Assembly (NCBI GenBank): GCA_041940385.1
Contig: JBGTSD010000002.1
Span: 4,966 to 68,965, forward strand
DNA: 64,000 bases
Source: JACVCK01 sp041940385
GTDB lineage: Bacteria; Planctomycetota; Phycisphaerae; Phycisphaerales; UBA1924
Direction: 5' to 3'
In this document: piece by piece, positions 1-7,779 of the stretch
How positions within the stretch are numbered: the stretch's first letter is position 1
Layout of the letters: each line of letters opens with the position of its first letter
Translations under genes and position numbers: made by a program
The notes under the pieces: model-generated
The model's database searches: none
The model's input: only the letters and a program-made list of their open reading frames with translations
Told to the model about the DNA's origin: nothing

Positions 1-604
1 TGCCCGCGTTGCCGGGGGCGCCGACGACGTACGCGAAGCCCTTGTCCACGAGGCCGCGGATCATCGCGATCATCTCCGCGATCTTCTGCGTGGGGCGCGG
101 CATGAGCGTCGGGTCATTGTCAACCTCGCGCGCGACCTTGAGGCCGAGCAATCGCGCATCCTCGAGGAACGCGTGCGCGTAGTAGTCCGCGATCTGCTTC
201 GGATTCCGGGGGTCGATCGCCTCCGGCGCGCCGGGCGGCAGCGTGCCGGCCTTCTTTGCCTCGAGCAGCCGGCGCCCGCCCTCCTCCATGCGATCGACGC
301 CCCCGCCGTCGGCGTTGTTGTCGTCGGTCATGTGCCCGACGTCCGTGATGTTCATCACGTGCACGACCGTGCGCCCCCGCTGCTCGCGCGCCTTCTTCTG
401 CTCCGGCGTCTCGTTCGCCAGCTCGCAGAGCGGCGACTCCAGCCAGCGGCGCAGCACATCCGCCATGAGGAACGAGCGGAAGTTGCCGATGTGCGCGAAG
501 TCGTAGACCGTCGGGCCGCAGGAATAGAACGTCACCCGCGACGGATCCGCCGGCGAGACGGGCTCGATCTTCTTGGTCAGCGAGTTGTAGAGCTGGAGCG
601 CCAT
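1..604 (-). CDS. cysS: Cysteinyl-tRNA synthetase (N-terminal part, cut by window edge)
   Basis: Class I aminoacyl-tRNA synthetase that attaches cysteine to tRNA-Cys in the cytoplasm. The frame opens at ATG 604 (MALQLYNSLTKK) and runs off the left edge, so about 201 of the usual 460-500 residues are present. Visible signatures are the zinc-Cys region FYSCGPTVYD (Cys29), the HIGH-type motif AHIGN at residues 37-41, and the VHVMNITDVGHMTDD strand that follows the first catalytic half in this family. Residues about 58-77 form a short charged insertion ahead of that strand. It lies 13 nt downstream of the LanC-like gene and has a GAGGA ribosome site, so it is probably the last gene of a four-gene minus-strand operon. 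Confidence 0.96.
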   Translation of the reverse strand, partial: MALQLYNSLTKKIEPVSPADPSRVTFYSCGPTVYDFAHIGNFRSFLMADVLRRWLESPLCELANETPEQKKAREQRGRTVVHVMNITDVGHMTDDNNADGGGVDRMEEGGRRLLEAKKAGTLPPGAPEAIDPRNPKQIADYYAHAFLEDARLLGLKVAREVDNDPTLMPRPTQKIAEMIAMIRGLVDKGFAYVVGAPGNAG

Positions 605-617
605 CGGTCCTCGTCTT

Positions 618-2021
618 CTAGAACGGCGTGTCCGGGAGCTTGATCAGGCAGTCGCAGCGGCGCGCCATCGCCTCGATGCGCAGCAGCGCCCGCCCGACTC
701 CCGCGGCGCCCTGCATCAATCCCACCTGGGTGCGCACATCCTCGGGCTTCGTGCGGTGCTCGGCCTGCGCCCAGCGCATGCCGTTCTCGTCGTTCGTCGC
801 CCGCTCGACGAGGTCGTCCGCCATCGTCTCCGCGAGCTTCAGCCACTTCTCGTCGCGCGTGTGGGTGTACAGATCCATATAGAAATCGAGCACGCCCGCG
901 CCGCCGCAGCAGAGACTGACGTTCTCCCAGTATCCCGGCGTGCGCGCACCCGGCAGGCCGCAGGACTCGATGGTCTTCGCCGCCTCGAACACCGCGTCCA
1001 TCCACTTCTGCTCGCCGGTGACCTGATGCAGGCGCAGGTACGTCCGCGCGGTTCCCGCGGGCCCGTGGCACCACGAGAGGTAGAACAGCTCTTCGCCGCC
1101 GTTCTCGTGGTGCAGGATCTTCCGCCCGCCGCCGGAGGTGTCCGCGACGTTGTCGAGGTAGCGCCCGCCGGCGATCGCCGCGCTGCGCGACGCCTCGTCC
1201 GCCGTGAAGATCACGTTGGTCGCGAGAAAGTACGCCACGCCCGCGGTCCCGTGCGAGAAGTTCGGCATGAACCGTTCGGAGTCCGCGGCGAGCGGCCACT
1301 TCAAGCCGCCCTTGTCCTCGACGCCGACCTCGATCAGCCGCGCGGCCGCGTCGTTGACCAGCCCGCGCATCGGGATCGTCTCGACGCCGCGCTGCACGTG
1401 CAGGAGAAAGAGCCCGATCCCCGCGCCGCCCGAGATGATGTCCGTGGACTGCCCCCACTGCACGCCCGCGCCCTCGCGCTCCGCCGCCTCGACGATCTGC
1501 TCGAGCAACCGATCCGCCGCGGCGAGATAACGCGCATCGCCCGTGACCTGAAAGAGCTTCTCCAGCACGAACGATTGCCCCGCGGCGCCGGTGTACAGGC
1601 CCGCGGCGCCGGGCCCTTCGAGCGTCTCCGGCAGGCGCGCGATCAGATCGTCCCCGCCCCTGCGCGCCGTCTCGAAGTACTCCTCGCGCCCGGAGACGCG
1701 CGCGATGTCGATGAAGTAGAGAATCACGCCGGGGGCGCCGGAGTACAGCGAGATATCGAACGGCGCATCTTCGTCGCTCGGGTCCGCGCGCCACGCCAGG
1801 CCGTGCTCGGTCTCCACCGCGACCGAACGCAGCCACTTCGCCGCTTCGTACGCCGGGCCGAGGTACGCGGAGTCCGGCATCCACTGCGGCTTCTGACCCT
1901 CGATCAACTCCGGCGACTCGACCGGGCGGATCGACTCCGGCTCCGCATCCTGCGCCAGCGCGGGAGCGCCGGTGAGCAGCGGCAGAAGAGCGAACACGAA
2001 CGAGATCAATTGTTTCGGCAT
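618..2021 (-). CDS. Exported LanC-like (alpha/alpha) toroid protein with CCG motif
   Basis: A 467-residue protein opening with a signal peptide (MPKQLISFVFALLPLL...ALAQ). Seven GxxG repeats follow: YSGAPG 93-98, YTGAAG 143-148, ISGGAG 196-201, SHGTAG 256-261, CHGPAG 318-323, CCGGAG 371-376, MQGAAG 436-441. This is the seven-fold pattern of the LanC/LanCL superfamily, which adds thiols to dehydroamino acids or lines a zinc site. The candidate zinc ligands are Cys318 (WCHG) and Cys371-Cys372 (CCG), with His257 in the SHG motif. LanC usually has Cys, Cys, His; three-Cys CCG sites are known in some LanM enzymes. No precursor peptide or dehydratase gene is nearby, so the substrate is unknown. ATG 2021 is chosen because longer forms would overlap ybeY and hide the signal peptide. 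It could instead be a structural or sugar-active barrel. Confidence 0.82.
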   Translation of the reverse strand: MPKQLISFVFALLPLLTGAPALAQDAEPESIRPVESPELIEGQKPQWMPDSAYLGPAYEAAKWLRSVAVETEHGLAWRADPSDEDAPFDISLYSGAPGVILYFIDIARVSGREEYFETARRGGDDLIARLPETLEGPGAAGLYTGAAGQSFVLEKLFQVTGDARYLAAADRLLEQIVEAAEREGAGVQWGQSTDIISGGAGIGLFLLHVQRGVETIPMRGLVNDAAARLIEVGVEDKGGLKWPLAADSERFMPNFSHGTAGVAYFLATNVIFTADEASRSAAIAGGRYLDNVADTSGGGRKILHHENGGEELFYLSWCHGPAGTARTYLRLHQVTGEQKWMDAVFEAAKTIESCGLPGARTPGYWENVSLCCGGAGVLDFYMDLYTHTRDEKWLKLAETMADDLVERATNDENGMRWAQAEHRTKPEDVRTQVGLMQGAAGVGRALLRIEAMARRCDCLIKLPDTPF

Positions 2022-2028
2022 GGGCTGG

Positions 2029-2502
2029 TCAGGAATCCTGGGACGTCGGGCGGTCGAACAAGGGTCCGACGCCCGCCGCGGTGAGCAGTTCATCCTCCGC
2101 GGCGTGCATGCGGGCGAAGCCCTCGTCCGTGTGGTCGTCGAAGCCGAGGCAGTGCAGCACGCCGTGGAGGATATACAGCAGCAGCTCCCGCCCCGGCTCG
2201 TGCCCGCGGCCCTCGACCTGCCGACGCGCCTCGTCGAGGCACACCACCACGTCCGTGTCCAGCGGCCCCGACTCCCCCTCGCGCAGGTCGAAGGTCAGCA
2301 CGTCCGTCGTGCCCGGCTCGTTTGCGTACTGCTCGTGCAGCCGCGCCATCTCCTCGTCGCCGACGACGCGCGCCCGGACCTCCCCGCTCGCGTCGAATCG
2401 TGCCGCGATCACCGGCGCCAGGCGCGCCAAGTCCGCGCGCAGCGCCGCGATGCCCGAGGCGTCGAGCGGGCCGGCGTCGGCGAGTTCGATCGTCAGCCCC
2501 AT
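2029..2502 (-). CDS. ybeY: Endoribonuclease YbeY
   Basis: Zinc-dependent endoribonuclease of the UPF0054 family, which matures 16S rRNA 3' ends and takes part in ribosome quality control. The 157-residue product has the family signature HGVLHCLGFDDH (about residues 113-124), giving the three zinc histidines of the HxxxHxxxxxH motif, and an upstream GTTDVLTFDL segment also typical of YbeY. The size is normal. The gene sits between an exported methyltransferase-like protein (9 nt upstream) and the LanC-like gene (7 nt downstream), so a shared transcript with cysS is likely. Confidence 0.96.
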   Translation of the reverse strand: MGLTIELADAGPLDASGIAALRADLARLAPVIAARFDASGEVRARVVGDEEMARLHEQYANEPGTTDVLTFDLREGESGPLDTDVVVCLDEARRQVEGRGHEPGRELLLYILHGVLHCLGFDDHTDEGFARMHAAEDELLTAAGVGPLFDRPTSQDS

Positions 2503-2511
2503 CGGCGCGGC

Positions 2512-3585
2512 CTAGTTGCCCCGCCCACGCCGCAGCGGACGCTCGAGGAGCGTGTACATCGCGAAGAGATTGGCCTCGAGGTCCATCGCCCCGTCGCCCG
2601 TGTCCCAGCCGAGCCGCCGGCCCATGTCGCGCGCCGCCTCGGAATCATCCCTGTCCAGCTCGATCACGCGGAAGCCGACCTTCTCGAGCAGCGCGCGATC
2701 GAACGGGCATCGCCCGTCCGCCCACGGCATGTACTTGTCGGGGTCGGGCGACTGCGCGGGATAGAGGTTGTAGATCATCACCTTCCCGCCGGGCTCGAGC
2801 GCATCGAACATCGCCTGCACGAAGGCCTCGTCCTCGACGCCCAGGTGCACCATGCGGCGCGGATCGACCTTCTGCTCGGGATGCACGTAGCCGCGCTTCA
2901 ACGTGTTCTTCGAGAGGATCAGGTTGAACCCGCCGCCGACCGCGTCGCGCACCTCCTGCGTCGCGGGCCACTGACCCTCGACGAGCGTGACGCTGCCCTC
3001 GCGCCCGCGACGGCGCTCGACGAGGTTCTCGATCTCGCCGGTGTCGGTCGGCTCGCTGTAGAGCGCCTTGAGCATCGGATCGACGTCCACGCCGACCGTG
3101 TCCGCGCCCAGCGACGCCAGCACGCGCAGGTGCCCGATCCCGCCGTAGCCGAAGTCGAGGATCTTCATCTCGCCCAGCTCGTTCGAGGCCGGGCGCGGCG
3201 TCGACTGCACGACCAAGTCGAGCGGTCGCGTGTACGCCAGCGGCGTGCCGTAGCGCGTCGTGTAGTAATACCGCTCGTCCAGCGTCGTCTCGTGATAGTT
3301 CCCGCGCTCCGAATCGGGCAGACGCAGGAAGTCCGATTCCGTCATCGGGCTGCCGTCCGCCTTGCTGACGTAGACGCGCCGGGCCTCGATCGGCGCCAGC
3401 GACTCCGCGGCCGTCAGGAACTGGTCCACCGCGCGCGACTCGATGAACGTCCGCAGCGCGCCCGCCTCTTCCTTGAGCTGCGCGACCACGTGCCCCGGCT
3501 CCGCCGGCGCCGCCTGCCGGGCGCTCGCCGCGCCGCTCATCACCACCGCGGCGACTACGCCGAGTCGAATCATGCACTGCGCCAT
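2512..3585 (-). CDS. Exported class I SAM-methyltransferase-like protein
   Basis: A 357-residue protein with an N-terminal signal peptide (MIRLGVVAAVVMSGAASARQA) followed by a Rossmann-type methyltransferase core. Motif I is LDFGYGGIGHLRVL near residue 146, followed by an acidic strand end (VGVDVDP). A later strand, FNLILSKNTLKRGYVHP, and the segment ALEPGGKVMIYNLYP match motifs IV and V of class I enzymes. SAM is cytoplasmic, so an exported methyltransferase is unusual; the domain may be a binding relic, or the leader may be an anchor. ATG 3585 has a GGGAG site seven bases upstream. It is the first gene of the ybeY-LanC-like-cysS group and is divergent from upp. The substrate cannot be inferred. 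Confidence 0.8.
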   Translation of the reverse strand: MAQCMIRLGVVAAVVMSGAASARQAAPAEPGHVVAQLKEEAGALRTFIESRAVDQFLTAAESLAPIEARRVYVSKADGSPMTESDFLRLPDSERGNYHETTLDERYYYTTRYGTPLAYTRPLDLVVQSTPRPASNELGEMKILDFGYGGIGHLRVLASLGADTVGVDVDPMLKALYSEPTDTGEIENLVERRRGREGSVTLVEGQWPATQEVRDAVGGGFNLILSKNTLKRGYVHPEQKVDPRRMVHLGVEDEAFVQAMFDALEPGGKVMIYNLYPAQSPDPDKYMPWADGRCPFDRALLEKVGFRVIELDRDDSEAARDMGRRLGWDTGDGAMDLEANLFAMYTLLERPLRRGRGN

Positions 3586-3617
3586 CGTCGGGCTCCCTTC
3601 GTCCTGGATCTCAGGCC

Positions 3618-3647
3618 TTGGTTCCGTCCGGAGAGGATAGGTACCTT
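3618..3647 (+). promoter_or_regulatory. Probable promoter of upp, leaderless type
   Basis: TTGGTT (3618-3623) and TACCTT (3642-3647) are separated by 18 bp. The -10 ends six bases before ATG 3654, so transcription should begin at or next to the start codon. No Shine-Dalgarno lies at normal distance from the ATG. Confidence 0.55.
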
Positions 3648-3653
3648 GGTCGC

Positions 3654-4301
3654 ATGCTCACGGCGAACCCTGCCCATCCGAACCTGATGGTCTTCGATCA
3701 CCCGCTGATCGAGCACAAGATGTCGTACATCCGCGACATCGCCACGAGCCACCGGCCGTTCCGGGCGCTGATCGCGCAGATCGCCGGCCTCATGGTCTTC
3801 GAGGTCACGCGCACGTTCCCCACCGTGCCCGTGGATGTCCGCACACCGATGGAGCCGACGACCTGCCGGCGCATCGCCGCGCTCATCACCGTCGTGCCGA
3901 TCCTGCGCGCGGGGCTGGGCATGGCCGAGGGCATCATGGAGGTCATGCCCGAGGCGCGCGTCGGGCACCTGGGCTTCTATCGCGACGAGAAGACGCTCCG
4001 CCCCGTGCCCTACCTCAAGCGCCTGCCGAAGGACCTCCACGCCGGGCCGGTGATCCTCGTCGATCCCATGCTCGCGACCGGCGGCAGCGCGGCCGCGGCC
4101 CTCGCCACGCTGCGCGACGCCGGCGCCACCGACCTCCGCATGATCTGCCTCGTCGCCTCTCCCGAGGGCGTCCAGCGCATGGCGCGCGAACACCCCGATG
4201 TCCGCCTCTACGCCGCGGCCCTCGACCGCCAGCTCAACGACCGCGGCTTCATCCTCCCCGGGCTTGGCGACGCGGGCGATCGGATGTACGGCACCGAGTA
4301 G
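3654..4301 (+). CDS. upp: Uracil phosphoribosyltransferase
   Basis: Pyrimidine salvage enzyme: uracil + PRPP gives UMP + diphosphate, in the cytoplasm. The 215-residue protein is of family length. It has VPILRAGLGM (81-90), the PRPP-binding loop VILVDPMLATGGSA (133-146), and the C-terminal uracil-binding stretch GFILPGLGDAGDRMYGTE with which UPRTs end. ATG 3654 is preferred over the in-frame TTG 3618, because the family starts near this point and a -10 element ends six bases upstream. It is the first plus-strand gene here and is followed by thymidylate kinase, giving a small pyrimidine-nucleotide pair. Confidence 0.97.
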   Translation: MLTANPAHPNLMVFDHPLIEHKMSYIRDIATSHRPFRALIAQIAGLMVFEVTRTFPTVPVDVRTPMEPTTCRRIAALITVVPILRAGLGMAEGIMEVMPEARVGHLGFYRDEKTLRPVPYLKRLPKDLHAGPVILVDPMLATGGSAAAALATLRDAGATDLRMICLVASPEGVQRMAREHPDVRLYAAALDRQLNDRGFILPGLGDAGDRMYGTE

Positions 4302-4333
4302 TTCCGCATCAGGTGAACACGCGCGCCGAGCGC

Positions 4334-4362
4334 TTCGACGCGCGGCGCATTCTCCGTACACT
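4334..4362 (+). promoter_or_regulatory. Probable promoter of tmk, leaderless type
   Basis: TTCGAC (4334-4339) and TACACT (4357-4362) have a 17-bp spacer. The -10 is six bases from GTG 4369, and no ribosome-binding sequence lies between them. Confidence 0.5.
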
Positions 4363-4368
4363 GCCGCC

Positions 4369-5040
4369 GTGCCCGCGCACTCCTCCGCACCCGACCTCTC
4401 GTGGCTCCCGCGCCTCTCCGGCCGGTTCATCGTCTTTGATGGGCCGGACGGCTCGGGCAAGTCCACCGCGCTCAAGCGCTTCGCCGCGCTGTGCCGCGAC
4501 TCCGGCCTGACCGTCAGCGAGGCGCCGGACCCCGGCGGCACGCCCGTCGGCGAGCGCATCCGCGCGATCCTGCTGGATCCGCTCCACGGCGAGATGACCG
4601 TGCGGACCGAGATGCTCCTCTACATGGCCAGCCGCGCGCAGCTCGTCGAGCAGTCGATCCGTCCGGCGCTGGCGCGAGGAGACCTCGTCCTGGGCGACCG
4701 CTTCGTCTCCAGCACGCTCGCGTACCAGGGCGCCGCGGGAGGCATCGATCGCGACGCGATCATGAGCGCGGCCAAAGTCGCGTGCGAAGAGGTCTGGCCC
4801 GACCTGACGGTGATCCTCGACGTCGACGAGGCTACGGCCGCGCGCCGGCTCGGCCTGTTGCTGGACCGCATGGAGGCCAAGGGCGCCGCGTTCCACCGCA
4901 AGGTCCGCGAGGGCTACCTCGACCAGGCGCGAACCTGGCCCGAGCAGTACGTCGTCGTGGACGCGACCAAACCACCCGACGAGGTCTGGACGTCGCTGCT
5001 CGCGGCGTTGGAACAGTGGGTGCGCCGGCAGCCGAACTAG
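4369..5040 (+). CDS. tmk: Thymidylate kinase
   Basis: Phosphorylates dTMP to dTDP with ATP, an essential step in dTTP supply. The product is 223 residues from GTG 4369 (MPAHSSAPDLSW). It shows the P-loop FDGPDGSGKST (23-33), the DR(F/Y/H) motif in LGDRFVSSTLAYQG (109-121), and a DPGGT-type element (APDPGGTPVGERIR), all typical of bacterial Tmk. The GTG start is chosen because the frame remains open far upstream into upp but similarity begins here, and a TACACT element lies six bases before it. The gene is convergent with the TPR-protein gene, with 16 nt between stops. Confidence 0.95.
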   Translation: MPAHSSAPDLSWLPRLSGRFIVFDGPDGSGKSTALKRFAALCRDSGLTVSEAPDPGGTPVGERIRAILLDPLHGEMTVRTEMLLYMASRAQLVEQSIRPALARGDLVLGDRFVSSTLAYQGAAGGIDRDAIMSAAKVACEEVWPDLTVILDVDEATAARRLGLLLDRMEAKGAAFHRKVREGYLDQARTWPEQYVVVDATKPPDEVWTSLLAALEQWVRRQPN

Positions 5041-5056
5041 CAACGCGCGGCGGGCC

Positions 5057-6436
5057 TCATTCCTTCGCCGCGTCCTTGTCCAGCATCTGCTGGAGACGCT
5101 GAAGCTCGTTTGAATCCGGAAAGAACTTCTTCATGTGCTCAGCGACGTGCTGAAGGCCGTCCTGATTCCCTGTCGTTTGAAACCAGGCGCCCTGCCGATC
5201 GAGCGCGTCGAGGAACCGCTGATGGAGACTTAGCCGCAGCTTGTCCTCGTCGCTGATGCGGCTCCAATTGGCTGCGTAGAAGTCCGCCACTTCACCGAAG
5301 ATCGACACGGCCCGATGCGTGCCGGCGATCGCGTCCGGCGCGCCGCCTGGGACCGCGCCGGAGATGTGGAGCGACCGGAGGGCGTGCGCCAACCCCATCC
5401 CGATCGTGCTTATCTCCACCGGGTGCTGAGCCGAGAGCGCCGCGTCGTTCCAGATGGCCTCAAGCTCCGCCAGCCGCTCGGGGTCGGTGAGCCCGAGGCC
5501 GCGTGCCTGCATCCGCTCGTAGCGCAGGAACACGGACGCGCCATATTCGGCGTAGGAAGGATGTTCCTCCAGCACGCTGTCATACTCGCGCAGCGCCTCC
5601 TGAATACGCCCGAGAGCCGCGTAGTCGCGCGCGTTCTCGATCCTGAGCTGCGCACATGCAGGGGGCTCGACGAGCATGGCGGGGCTCGCATGCGCCTCGT
5701 GGAGGAGCTGATCACGAAGCGCAATCGCCGCGTCCAATCGGCCCGCCCGGCGCTCCACCCACGCCGACTCGCGCAACGCGATCTCGCGCTCGTGCCCGAC
5801 CTCCCGGAGCGCCTGCGGCGGCATCGCGTCCGTCAGCTCAATGATCCGGCTCCAATGGCCGCGAGCTTCCGAATCTTCGGTGCGCTGCCCCAGCATCCGG
5901 CGCGCCAGCATCTCGGCGCGCGCGTCACCGCCCACATCAATCGCCGCGCGGAACATCCGGAGTGCCAATTCCCTCGATACAAAATCGCCCTGATCGACCA
6001 GCACGGTCCCGATCTGGTTGTACATCGCCGCGGCTTGTGCAGGGTCCTCGACGCGAAGGCGCTCCGCTTCCGCGATGAGCGTCCGCTGCGCACGCTCGCG
6101 ATCGACGACCGGCCGCTGCGGGCTCAGCATGGGCAGAAGCGGCGCGAACGCGTCCGGCACGGCGCACACCCGACGCGCTCGCTCCAGGCGATCGTCATCA
6201 TTCTCGCGGTCTGGCGCCGCAAGAGGCGGCGCGAAGCGCCGATACGTGGACTCGATCGACGTCCACGATTCGTCCATCTTCGCGCGGTACTCGTGGCGCT
6301 CCGTGACCTCGTGAATCTCGTGTGGCCACTCGCGGGTCGTCACGGTCGCCCCCGCGACCCCGGCGTGCGCCGAGCCGCCCACTATCGCCGAGAGCACGAT
6401 CGTGCGCGCAAGCACGCCGATCCAGTGTCGAAACAT
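5057..6436 (-). CDS. Exported TPR-type protein of unknown function
   Basis: A 459-residue protein with a signal peptide (MFRHWIGVLARTIVLSAIVGGSAHA). The rest is almost all helical, with TPR-like helix pairs such as PAQAAAMYNQIGTVLVDQGD, ARDYAALGRIQEALREYDSV and GRLDAAIALRDQL. TPR arrays are protein-protein scaffolds; no catalytic motif is visible. ATG 6436 is supported by a GGAAGGAG Shine-Dalgarno about 8-10 bases upstream. It stands alone between tmk (convergent) and the long BatA-type operon, whose last gene ends 155 nt upstream. I do not recognise a specific family. Confidence 0.75.
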   Translation of the reverse strand: MFRHWIGVLARTIVLSAIVGGSAHAGVAGATVTTREWPHEIHEVTERHEYRAKMDESWTSIESTYRRFAPPLAAPDRENDDDRLERARRVCAVPDAFAPLLPMLSPQRPVVDRERAQRTLIAEAERLRVEDPAQAAAMYNQIGTVLVDQGDFVSRELALRMFRAAIDVGGDARAEMLARRMLGQRTEDSEARGHWSRIIELTDAMPPQALREVGHEREIALRESAWVERRAGRLDAAIALRDQLLHEAHASPAMLVEPPACAQLRIENARDYAALGRIQEALREYDSVLEEHPSYAEYGASVFLRYERMQARGLGLTDPERLAELEAIWNDAALSAQHPVEISTIGMGLAHALRSLHISGAVPGGAPDAIAGTHRAVSIFGEVADFYAANWSRISDEDKLRLSLHQRFLDALDRQGAWFQTTGNQDGLQHVAEHMKKFFPDSNELQRLQQMLDKDAAKE

Positions 6437-6591
6437 CGCGTTCCGCTCCTTCCACGCAGGCCGCCGATCGGCCGAGTTCAGCGTAGAGGCAGAGCGACCC
6501 GAAGACAGGGCGGAACACGACCCCACGCACAGTGTGGAACAGAAGCCGAACGACCAACTGGCCCGGCACTGCGACGTGCTCGGATTGGCTC

Positions 6592-7779
6592 TTACCCCGC
6601 CCCCGGCGGCAGCAGGATCAGCGCCCGCTTGAGATCGATCCGGTCCAGCACCGGGCCGTAGGCGCCGGGCTCGAGGCGGATCGTCAGCTCTTCGCCGCGC
6701 ACCGGCACGCTGAACTCCACCGACGGCCGCTCACGATTCAGCCGCTCGCGCAGCACTTCGGCGCCGTCGATCAGCACGACCAGCTCGCAGTCGCCCCACG
6801 TCCACGAGGCCCGCGGCAGCTCGGCCACGGCGCCGAATCGCTCCGCCCCCGGCGGCAGCGTCCAGCGAATCTCCATCGGCCCCGGCAGGTGCATGTCCGG
6901 CGCGTCGAGGGCCGCGGGCGTCCATGCGCTCTCGCGGACTTCCATGGGGTCCAGCAGCGCCCGCTCGCCGAGCGCGCTCTGCGCGTCGGGCGCGATCCGC
7001 GCCAGCGGGCGCAGGCGCGCCGCATCGAACACGACGCCGACGATGTCGTCGAGGGTCAAGCGCGCCGACTGGCCGTCGGGCAGCGTGACCGCCGCGCCGC
7101 CGCGCCCGTCGGACTCGAGCGACTGGACCCGCGCCACGGCGCCGTCGCGCAGCCAGATGGCCGTGCCGGACAAAGTCTCTCGTGGGTTCGCCAGGCGCGC
7201 GCCGGCGACGAGGTTCGCCTCGGCGCGCACGACGCCCGCGTCGGTCTCGATGACGACCGGGTCGCCGAGCGACTCGATGAAGCCGCGCAGCCGGTCGCCG
7301 TTCTCCATCAGCAGCTCGTCCTTCATCGACGGCTCGATCCGCACCGGGTCGCCGCTCTGGAGGAACGTCGTGAAGCGCGCCTCGCTGACGATGTCCAGCG
7401 GCGCCACGATCTCGCCCAGCGTCGGGTGCGCCCAGGAGATCGCCTCCTCCGGCGCCGGCCCGCTCGCGCGCCGGCCGGGGTACCGCTGGCCGTCCGTCAG
7501 CACGAGCAGCCCGAGCTGGTCGCTCCCGACCACGGCGTTCGGGTCCACCGGCAGCAGGGCCGCGACCATCGACGTCCGCACTTCGCGCGTCCGACCCGTC
7601 GCGTCGTTGTAGACGATCGCGCGCTGATCGATCGACAGGGGCTCGATCACGCTCGAACACAGCGACAGATCGAGCATCACCCGCTTCTCGCGCGGCGGAG
7701 CGCCCAGCGCCACGCCGGCGATCGCGCCGACCACCAGAGAGGCCGTCATCAGTCGCCGGGATGTCAGGACCTGCGTCAT
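6592..7779 (-). CDS. Exported NPCBM-like domain protein at the end of the BatA-type operon
   Basis: A 395-residue secreted protein with an N-terminal signal peptide (MTQVLTSRRLMTASLVVGAIAGVALG). The middle carries short beta-rich units (LTDGQRYPG, ENGDRLRGFIESL, LPDGQSARLTLDDIVGV). The C-terminal ~110 residues (from PGPMEIRWTLPPGAERFGAV to LEPGAYGPVLDRIDLKRA) resemble the NPCBM/NEW2 carbohydrate-binding fold: an RFGAVAELP strand, a CELVVLIDG strand and a final VLDRIDLKRA strand. Its ATG overlaps the upstream stop (TGATG), so it is translationally coupled to the terpenoid-cyclase-repeat gene. The family is suggested by pattern only; a plain structural role in the periplasm is equally possible. 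Confidence 0.72.
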   Translation of the reverse strand: MTQVLTSRRLMTASLVVGAIAGVALGAPPREKRVMLDLSLCSSVIEPLSIDQRAIVYNDATGRTREVRTSMVAALLPVDPNAVVGSDQLGLLVLTDGQRYPGRRASGPAPEEAISWAHPTLGEIVAPLDIVSEARFTTFLQSGDPVRIEPSMKDELLMENGDRLRGFIESLGDPVVIETDAGVVRAEANLVAGARLANPRETLSGTAIWLRDGAVARVQSLESDGRGGAAVTLPDGQSARLTLDDIVGVVFDAARLRPLARIAPDAQSALGERALLDPMEVRESAWTPAALDAPDMHLPGPMEIRWTLPPGAERFGAVAELPRASWTWGDCELVVLIDGAEVLRERLNRERPSVEFSVPVRGEELTIRLEPGAYGPVLDRIDLKRALILLPPGAG

